A stretch of 19,701 nt of DNA from Flavobacteriaceae bacterium. Lineage in GTDB: Bacteria > Bacteroidota > Bacteroidia > Flavobacteriales > Flavobacteriaceae. The stretch is from contig NZZF01000049.1 in NCBI GenBank assembly GCA_002702385.1, positions 12,035 to 31,735 of the forward strand. Reading direction: 5' to 3'. Shown piece after piece: positions 14,621-19,701 of the stretch (positions are counted from its first letter, which is position 1; the number at the start of each line of letters is the position of its first letter). A model generated the notes under the pieces. That model searched no databases. It saw only the letters and a list, made by a program, of their open reading frames with translations, and was not told where the DNA came from. A program made the translations under genes and the position numbers.

Positions 14621-15601
14621 ATGTTTTTAAAAATTAATAATCTTGAGAAATTTTACAAAAAGGATAGACCTTTAATCAAGTCTTTAGATTTTAATGTTAA
14701 TAAAGGTGAAATTGTATCCTTTATTGGAGAATCTGGTAGTGGAAAAACAACCTTTTTAAGATGTCTTGCTGGCCTAGATGAAATTAATGATGGATCAATT
14801 GAGTTAAATGGAAAAATTTTGAATGATTCTAAAACTTTTGTAGAATCACATGAAAGAAAAATTGGTTTTGTATTTCAAGATTACCCACTTTTTCCTCATT
14901 TGAATGTGATTGACAATATTACATTCAATTTAAACTCCAAATTAAATGGAAAATTAGATAACGTATTAGGTCTAACTGGTTTAAAAGATTTAACTAGAAG
15001 TTTTCCTCACGAACTTTCGGGAGGTGAGCAGCAAAGAGTTTCAATTGCAAGAGCAATAATAAGAGATCCCGATCTTCTTTTACTTGATGAGCCTTTCAGT
15101 AATCTTGACTCAAACATTAAATTACAGATAAAAAATGAAATTTATAGTATCATAAAGAATGCGGGTATAACAACTATACTTGTAACTCATGATGTTAAAG
15201 AAAGTTTTGCTATTGCCGATAAAATTTTGATTTTTAAGGCTGGTGTTTTGCAACAATATGATGAACCATTTAATATATATTGCAAACCTTCTAATTGCTA
15301 TTGTGCAAAGGTTTTAGGAGAACTAAATCTATTGGTCATCAATGGTAAGAAATATTACTTAAGACCAGAAAATATTAATATTGTAAATTCTTCTGAATAT
15401 AAGGGTATTGTTGAAAAATCTTCTTTTGTTGGAAAAGAGTTTCAAATATCAGCTAATTTTTTTGATGAAAAATGGACACTTTTTTCTAATAATTCTTTTA
15501 AAGAAGGTTGTGAATTATCTGTAAGCTTCAAAGATGAGGATTTAATAAAGTTTGATTCAAATTGTGAAAACTATTTCACACAACCGATTGATAGAAAGTA
15601 A
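14621..15601 (+). CDS. fbpC: Ferric iron ABC transporter, ATP-binding protein (FbpC-like)
   Basis: A 326-residue cytosolic ATPase that powers the FbpAB importer. All ABC motifs are intact: Walker A GESGSGKTT (36-44), Q-loop Q86 in VFQDYPLFPH, signature LSGGEQQRVSIARA (132-145), Walker B LLLLDEP (152-158), D-loop NLD and the switch H190 in VTHD. A C-terminal regulatory region (about 235-310) contains YYLRPENINIV and a beta-rich stretch resembling the TOBE domain of iron and polyamine importers. The ATG at 14621 abuts the permease TAG with no spacer, showing a translationally coupled operon. The C-terminal domain has several cysteines (C221, C226, C228, C297, C315), more than I would expect, though their role is unknown. 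Iron specificity rests on the binding protein next door. Confidence 0.94.
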   Translation: MFLKINNLEKFYKKDRPLIKSLDFNVNKGEIVSFIGESGSGKTTFLRCLAGLDEINDGSIELNGKILNDSKTFVESHERKIGFVFQDYPLFPHLNVIDNITFNLNSKLNGKLDNVLGLTGLKDLTRSFPHELSGGEQQRVSIARAIIRDPDLLLLDEPFSNLDSNIKLQIKNEIYSIIKNAGITTILVTHDVKESFAIADKILIFKAGVLQQYDEPFNIYCKPSNCYCAKVLGELNLLVINGKKYYLRPENINIVNSSEYKGIVEKSSFVGKEFQISANFFDEKWTLFSNNSFKEGCELSVSFKDEDLIKFDSNCENYFTQPIDRK

Positions 15602-15643
15602 TTTATATTGTTTCTAAATATAATTCAATATATATTTATTATT

Positions 15644-15877
15644 ATGATAAAATCAGTTAATACGTGTCTTAATTGTGAGAGTTTAGAAAATGCTCTTAAG
15701 TGTTCAAAACATAATCTTTCTGTTCAAATTGATAATGTTTGTGATGATCATAGTATGAAAAAAGCATTTTCTAAAATGTCTGATTGTTTAAGTTGCTTAA
15801 ACTTTAAGAAAACTAACTGCCCACACCCTGAAAGTGCTAAAGACGGTATGTTATGTTTTTCTTGGACATCTTACTAA
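15644..15877 (+). CDS. Small eight-cysteine protein, probably metal binding
   Basis: A 77-residue soluble protein from the ATG at 15644 (a TTG at 15608 would add twelve hydrophobic residues and is less likely). I do not recognise a named family. It has eight cysteines in two matching sets: C8-x2-C11-x8-C20-x12-C33 and C48-x2-C51-x7-C59-x11-C71. Histidines lie close to cysteines at 23, 36 and 61 (KCSKH, CDDH, CPHP). The second half ends DGMLCFSW. The pattern suggests two zinc-ribbon-like or other metal-thiolate modules arising by duplication. There is no signal peptide, and it starts 42 bases after the ferric transporter ATPase, so cotranscription with the iron operon is possible but not shown. 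A weak hairpin follows the gene before the guaB promoter. Confidence 0.75.
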   Translation: MIKSVNTCLNCESLENALKCSKHNLSVQIDNVCDDHSMKKAFSKMSDCLSCLNFKKTNCPHPESAKDGMLCFSWTSY

Positions 15878-15893
15878 ACTTACTATTCACCCA

Positions 15894-15907
15894 CCTATTA
15901 AAATAGG
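15894..15907 (+). terminator. Weak hairpin between the cysteine-rich gene and guaB
   Basis: CCTAT (15894-15898) and ATAGG (15903-15907) form a five-pair stem with a four-base loop, followed by a T-rich but interrupted run (TCTTTAATTTTTG). It may act as a poor terminator. It is far weaker than the hairpin after the tRNA. Confidence 0.3.
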
Positions 15908-15917
15908 ATCTTTAATT

Positions 15918-15952
15918 TTTGATTCTGTCTTAATATTAAATTGTTATCTTTG
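15918..15952 (+). promoter_or_regulatory. guaB promoter
   Basis: TATCTTTG at 15945-15952 is a textbook Bacteroidota -7 element, with TTTG at 15918-15921 upstream (23 bp spacing). A start near 15957 would give a leader of about 19 bases before the guaB ATG, too short for a riboswitch. Confidence 0.7.
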
Positions 15953-15975
15953 TGTGCAATTAATTTTTTAGTTGC

Positions 15976-17448
15976 ATGAGTACTTCAAAATCAAAATTTG
16001 TTGAAACAGGACTTACCTTCGATGATGTCCTTTTGGTCCCTGCTTATTCAGAATTACTTCCCAGTCAGGTTAATCTTCACTCAAAATTTTCAAGAAACTT
16101 AAAATTAAAAGTTCCAATTGTATCTGCTGCTATGGATACAGTTACAGAAAGTAAAATGGCTATTGCTATCGCTCAAGAGGGTGGTATAGGTGTAATTCAC
16201 AAAAATTTATCTATTGAGGATCAAAGCGATAAGGTTAGACGAGTTAAGAGATCTGAATCAGGTATGATTTTAGATCCGATAACTCTTTCAAAAGACGAGA
16301 CAGTTAATGACGCTTTAAATTGTATGAGTGAATATAGTATTGGTGGAATTCCAATTGTAGATAAATCTGGAAAACTAATTGGAATTGTTACAAATCGAGA
16401 TTTAAGATTTGAAAAAAATATGAAGAAAAAAATCAGTGATGTTATGACTTCAGAAAACTTAGTCACTGGTTCTAAAGAACTAACTTTAAAAGAAGCTGAA
16501 ATTATTTTACAGAAAAATAAAATTGAAAAACTTCCAATAATTGATAAGAAAAATAAACTAATTGGACTTATCACATTTAGAGATATTCAAAAAATAACTC
16601 TTAAGCCTTCATCAAACAAAGATGAGTATGGAAGACTAAGAGTAGCAGCAGCAATTGGAGTAGGAGGAGATTCAATTGAAAGATCTGAGATGTTATTTAA
16701 ATCCGGTGTTGATGCATTAGTTATTGATACAGCTCATGCTCATACCAAATCTGTTTTACAAACCATCAAAGAGATAAAGAAGAAATTTAGTTATGTTGAT
16801 ATTATTGCTGGAAATATAGCTACTAGTGAGGCTGCTAAGTTTTTAATAAAAGCTGGAGTAGATGGTATTAAAGTTGGAATCGGTCCTGGATCAATATGTA
16901 CCACAAGAATTATTGCAGGTGTGGGGTATCCACAATTATCAGCTATTTACAACATAGCAAAAGAAACTAAAAATACTGATGTAACAATAATTGCTGACGG
17001 TGGAATAAAACACACAGGAGATATTACAAAAGCTATTGCTGCTGGTGCAGACTGTGTGATGTTAGGCTCACTTTTGGCTGGAACTCATGAGTCACCAGGT
17101 GAAACTATAATTTTAGAAGGCCGTAAATTTAAATCATATAGGGGAATGGGTTCTTTGGAAGCAATGGAAAAGGGAAGCAAGGAAAGATATTTTCAATCTA
17201 AAGTTGATGATAAAAACAAATTTGTGCCTGAAGGTATCGTTGGAAGAGTTCCATACAAAGGTTATTTAGTTGAAAGTATGCATCAATTTATTGGTGGTTT
17301 AAAATCAGGAATGGGCTATTGTGGCGCAAAGAATATAAATGATTTGAAAAACAAAGCTCAATTTGTTCAAATTACTAGAGCTGGTCTTGATGAAAGTCAT
17401 CCTCACAACATTACGATCACAAAAGAATCTCCTAATTACTCTCGATAA
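15976..17448 (+). CDS. guaB: Inosine-5'-monophosphate dehydrogenase
   Basis: A 490-residue enzyme that oxidises IMP to XMP with NAD, the committed step of GMP synthesis. The N-terminus GLTFDDVLLVPAYSELLP (12-29) and SAAMDTVTESKMAIAIAQEG (50-69) are diagnostic. Two CBS domains, the usual nucleotide-sensing insert, occupy about 95-210 (IGGIPIVD at 122-129; KLPIIDKKNKLIGLIT at 185-200). The catalytic loop GIGPGSICTTR (301-311) has Cys308, and ADGGIKHTGDITKA (340-353) binds the phosphate. YRGMGSLEAM (388-397) and the flap EGIVGRVPYKG (419-429) complete the active site. It has its own strong promoter. The next gene starts one base after its stop, so guaB likely leads an operon with envelope chaperone genes, a linkage I associate with Flavobacteriia. 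Confidence 0.98.
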   Translation: MSTSKSKFVETGLTFDDVLLVPAYSELLPSQVNLHSKFSRNLKLKVPIVSAAMDTVTESKMAIAIAQEGGIGVIHKNLSIEDQSDKVRRVKRSESGMILDPITLSKDETVNDALNCMSEYSIGGIPIVDKSGKLIGIVTNRDLRFEKNMKKKISDVMTSENLVTGSKELTLKEAEIILQKNKIEKLPIIDKKNKLIGLITFRDIQKITLKPSSNKDEYGRLRVAAAIGVGGDSIERSEMLFKSGVDALVIDTAHAHTKSVLQTIKEIKKKFSYVDIIAGNIATSEAAKFLIKAGVDGIKVGIGPGSICTTRIIAGVGYPQLSAIYNIAKETKNTDVTIIADGGIKHTGDITKAIAAGADCVMLGSLLAGTHESPGETIILEGRKFKSYRGMGSLEAMEKGSKERYFQSKVDDKNKFVPEGIVGRVPYKGYLVESMHQFIGGLKSGMGYCGAKNINDLKNKAQFVQITRAGLDESHPHNITITKESPNYSR

Positions 17449-17449
17449 A

Positions 17450-18289
17450 TTGAGAAAATTATTATTTTTTTTAATACTGCTATTATCCTGTAATTTTAAT
17501 ACAGAATCAAATGATAATATTGTTGCAAGAGCCGGTGAAAAAACCCTGACTAAAGAAGAATTAATTGATAAACTTCCTAAAATTATAAACTTGGAAGACT
17601 CAATAATAATTTCAAATAAAATAATTAATAACTGGGCTTTAAATCAACTTTTAATTGAAAATGCAGAAATTAATTTATCAAGTGAAGAAATTAAAAAAAT
17701 TGAAAAAATTAGTAGTGAATATTATTATGATTTACTAATCTCAACTTATAAAAATAAAGTGGCATCTTATAATTCCGACACCTTGGTTTTGGATAATGAA
17801 ATTTCTGAATATTATAATTCTAATTTTGATAACTTTCTGCTTTATGAAGATATAATAAAAGGTAGATACGTTAGACTTAATAAAAACAATTTTAATTTGA
17901 ACGAAATAAAAAGAAGGTTTAGAAGATTTAATGAACAAGATTTAACTTTCTTCGACTCAATTTCTCTTCAATTACTTAATTACTCTTTAAATGATACAAC
18001 ATGGGTAAATAAAGATCTTTTTTTTAATAAAATTCCAGTTTTAAAAGATGATGAAATTGAAAGAATTGTTAAAAAAACGTTATACGTAGTAAAAGAGGAT
18101 TCTTTAGATGTATATTTGATAAAAATTAACGACTTTATTGGTATTAACGATAAAGCTCCTCTTGATTATATTTATAACAGAATTGAAGAATTAGTCAAGA
18201 ATAAAAAAAAGGTAGATTTTATTAAAAAATTTGAAACAGAAACTATTGAAAATGCAAAAATTGAAAACAACTTTAAAATTATTAAGTAG
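17450..18289 (+). CDS. SurA-like lipoprotein without a recognisable parvulin active domain
   Basis: From a TTG at 17450 this is a 279-residue lipoprotein (signal LLFFLILLLSC, lipidated Cys14). The frame is open upstream inside guaB to 17363, but only the TTG gives a proper signal peptide, and it sits one base after the guaB stop. No in-frame ATG lies close. The mature part begins IVARAGEKTLTKEEL, like the SurA/PrsA N-terminal chaperone region. Helical, charged sequence follows with YYNSNFDNFLLYEDIIKGRYVRL. The region where a PPIC domain would sit lacks the usual VRHILL, GGD and F-x-x-A blocks, so it is probably a non-catalytic periplasmic chaperone. The closing stretch (about 230-275) resembles the C-terminal helix of SurA-like proteins. 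It lies directly upstream of a full SurA-type protein, suggesting they work together in outer-membrane protein biogenesis. Confidence 0.8.
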   Translation: MRKLLFFLILLLSCNFNTESNDNIVARAGEKTLTKEELIDKLPKIINLEDSIIISNKIINNWALNQLLIENAEINLSSEEIKKIEKISSEYYYDLLISTYKNKVASYNSDTLVLDNEISEYYNSNFDNFLLYEDIIKGRYVRLNKNNFNLNEIKRRFRRFNEQDLTFFDSISLQLLNYSLNDTTWVNKDLFFNKIPVLKDDEIERIVKKTLYVVKEDSLDVYLIKINDFIGINDKAPLDYIYNRIEELVKNKKKVDFIKKFETETIENAKIENNFKIIK

Positions 18290-19649
18290 GGTACTTATAA
18301 CTCTTATTTTATTTGTTGGCATAAAAACTCTTTCGGCTCAAGATAGTAGTCAAAATTTCAAAAAAATTAAGATAGATGGATTGGCCGCTGTTGTTGGTGA
18401 TTTTGTAATCCTTGATTCTGATATTGACAAAACCCTTATTGATCTTCAATCCCAAGGGGTTAGTACAGGAAATTTAGATAGATGTAGTCTTTTAGGAAAA
18501 TTAATGGAAGATAAGTTATACGCTCACCATGCAGAACAAGATAGCCTTGAAGTTGATTCTCAACAGATTTTTAATTACGTAGATCAAACAATTGAATATT
18601 TTGTTAGTCAACTTGGAGACATGGATAAAGTTTTAGAATTTTATAAAAAAGAAGACGAGCAATCCTTTAGACAAGAGCTTTATGAAATTAATAAGGTTAA
18701 TCAACTATCTCAAAAAATGCAATCAACAATTGTTGATGAAATTGAAATTACACCCGAGGAAGTGAAACAATTTTTTAATTCTATTCCAAAATATGAATTA
18801 CCTGTTTTTGGTGCTGAGCTCGAAATTTCTCAAATTGTTGTAAAACCTGAAGTTAGTGATGGTGAAAGAAAAAAAGTAGTTGAAAGACTAGAGTCAATTA
18901 AAGATGATGTTGTTATTAATGGATCTAGTTTTGCAACAAAAGCTATATTATACTCTCAAGATCCTGGCTCTAGATCTACAGGTGGCAAATACACATTAAA
19001 TAGAAATAGACCTCAAATGGTAAAAGAATTTAGAGATGTTGCGTACAGGTTAAGAGAAGGTGAGATTTCTGATCCTTTTGAAACTGATTTTGGTTGGCAC
19101 ATTGTTAAAGTTGATAGAATTAGGGGTCAGGAAGTTGATGTTAGACATATTCTTTTAGTTCCAGAAATCACACCAACTGCAATGTCTGAGGCTAAAAAGA
19201 AAATAGACTTAATCAGAAAAAGAATTTTAGATGAAGAATTAACTTTTCAAGAGGCTGCAAAATCTTTTTCTGATGAAAAAGCAACAAAAAATAATGGGGG
19301 AGTTCTTATCAATCCAACTACTGGTGATACTAGATTTGAATTAACTAAAATTGACCCTGTACTATATAATCAAATTCAAAGACTAAGTGACAATGAGGTT
19401 TCGGCACCATTATTGGAGAGTGACAGACAGGGAAATCAGAGTTACAAAATCATAAAAGTTTCGAATAGATTTGATGAACATACAGCTGATTACTCTCAGG
19501 ATTATATCAAAATAAAGGAATTAGCACTTAAGGAAAAACAATTAAGTGCAATTCAAAAGTGGATGAATGAAAAAATTATTGATACGTATATTTCTGTTAA
19601 TGAAGATAGTAAGGAATGTAACTTTACCAATAAATGGTTAAAAAATTAA
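18252..19649 (+). CDS. SurA-type periplasmic peptidyl-prolyl isomerase with two parvulin domains
   Basis: A 465-residue exported chaperone for outer-membrane proteins. The signal peptide ends LSA-Q about residue 29. A SurA N-terminal domain follows (IDGLAAVVGDFVILDSDID, about 41-59, to near 170). The first PPIC domain (about 190-290) has ISQIVVKP, SQDPGSRSTGGKYTL and GEISDPFETDFGWHIVKV. The second (about 295-405) has VDVRHILLVPEI, SFSDEKATKNNGG and FELTKI. The C-terminal helical tail runs to residue 465 and ends KWLKN. The ATG at 18252 is preferred; it overlaps the upstream gene by 38 bases. TTGs at 18231 and 18261 are alternatives, the latter giving a slightly shorter signal. Overlaps on both sides point to a tightly coupled operon with guaB, the upstream lipoprotein and the downstream membrane gene. 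Confidence 0.94.
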   Translation: MQKLKTTLKLLSRVLITLILFVGIKTLSAQDSSQNFKKIKIDGLAAVVGDFVILDSDIDKTLIDLQSQGVSTGNLDRCSLLGKLMEDKLYAHHAEQDSLEVDSQQIFNYVDQTIEYFVSQLGDMDKVLEFYKKEDEQSFRQELYEINKVNQLSQKMQSTIVDEIEITPEEVKQFFNSIPKYELPVFGAELEISQIVVKPEVSDGERKKVVERLESIKDDVVINGSSFATKAILYSQDPGSRSTGGKYTLNRNRPQMVKEFRDVAYRLREGEISDPFETDFGWHIVKVDRIRGQEVDVRHILLVPEITPTAMSEAKKKIDLIRKRILDEELTFQEAAKSFSDEKATKNNGGVLINPTTGDTRFELTKIDPVLYNQIQRLSDNEVSAPLLESDRQGNQSYKIIKVSNRFDEHTADYSQDYIKIKELALKEKQLSAIQKWMNEKIIDTYISVNEDSKECNFTNKWLKN

Positions 19650-19701
19650 TTTCAATTCTAGTTTCAACTAGACTTACAGCTTTTTTATTTATTTCTTTTT
19701 C
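19634..19701 (+). CDS. Start of a probable ResB/CcsA-type cytochrome c biogenesis protein (partial)
   Basis: The ATG at 19634 overlaps the SurA gene end by 16 bases in another frame, and the frame stays open to the window edge. The 22 visible residues begin MVKKLISILVSTRLTAFLFI. The pattern of a short basic start, FxSTRLTA-like text and then a hydrophobic helix is how Bacteroidota fused ResB-CcsA cytochrome c assembly proteins begin, as I recall. The overlap and operon position support a real gene. With only the first membrane segment visible, the identity is tentative. Confidence 0.55.
   Translation, partial: MVKKLISILVSTRLTAFLFISF

Noticed and set aside
17363..17449. Longer start for the SurA-like lipoprotein within guaB
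   Set aside because: The extra residues would precede the lipoprotein signal and spoil it; the overlapping guaB frame is clearly real.
1..19701. CRISPR array, insertion sequence, toxin-antitoxin or phage-defence system
   Set aside because: No regularly spaced repeats, transposase, nuclease, reverse transcriptase or small paired toxin-antitoxin frames were seen; all genes match housekeeping, transport or hydrolase families or are the unknowns listed.

Overview
This window looks like part of a marine-type member of the Flavobacteriia (Bacteroidota). It is strongly AT-rich. Several genes are preceded by the Bacteroidota -7 promoter element TAnnTTTG rather than by Shine-Dalgarno sequences. The protein families also fit: two formylglycine sulfatase lipoproteins, a TonB-dependent receptor, a CPXCG protein, a GHL10 hydrolase, an HMG-CoA lyase with the ECPRDAMQG signature, and a SurA-like chaperone downstream of guaB. 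Spacing is very tight. Most neighbours overlap or lie within a few bases, and all three convergent gene pairs abut or overlap at their stop codons. This suggests a streamlined genome. No insertion sequence, integrase, phage gene, CRISPR array or rRNA was seen, and no stretch longer than about 125 bases lacks a gene.

Layout. Positions 1-200 hold a tRNA-His(GTG) with its own promoter and a strong intrinsic terminator. Positions 222-1600 carry a DUF418 membrane protein and a 60-residue CPXCG protein. Positions 1642-6968 form a secreted hydrolase block: sulfatase lipoprotein, GHL10 glycoside hydrolase, M28 metallopeptidase on the opposite strand, then a second sulfatase lipoprotein. Positions 6965-9623 hold a DUF3050 protein, a LysE-family exporter coupled to HMG-CoA lyase, and a DCC-family (DUF393) protein. 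Positions 9667-15601 are an iron-uptake locus: a FecA-like TonB-dependent receptor divergent from a three-gene ferric-iron ABC transporter (FutA/FbpA-like lipoprotein, fused two-domain permease, ATPase). A small eight-cysteine protein follows. Positions 15976-19701 hold guaB, a lipoprotein with a degenerate SurA-like architecture, a two-parvulin SurA-type chaperone, and the first 22 codons of what looks like a ResB/CcsA-type cytochrome c biogenesis protein.

How the genes work together. The clearest functional unit is the iron locus. The outer-membrane receptor would bring a ferric chelate into the periplasm, and the lipoprotein, permease and ATPase would move Fe(III) across the inner membrane. 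The 122-bp divergent region contains two palindromes with the same TTTAG/CTAAA arms around the receptor promoter, which is what a metal-responsive repressor operator would look like. The hydrolase block would serve extracellular or periplasmic breakdown of sulfated glycans and peptides, but it lacks a SusC/SusD pair.

The most distinctive observations are the twin palindromic operators, the three convergent junctions with no spacer, the two-fold cysteine pattern of the small protein, several likely TTG starts, and two U-U mismatches in the tRNA-His acceptor stem. I did not find a clearly new multi-gene system. The uncharacterised eight-cysteine protein and the DUF3050 protein are the main unknowns.
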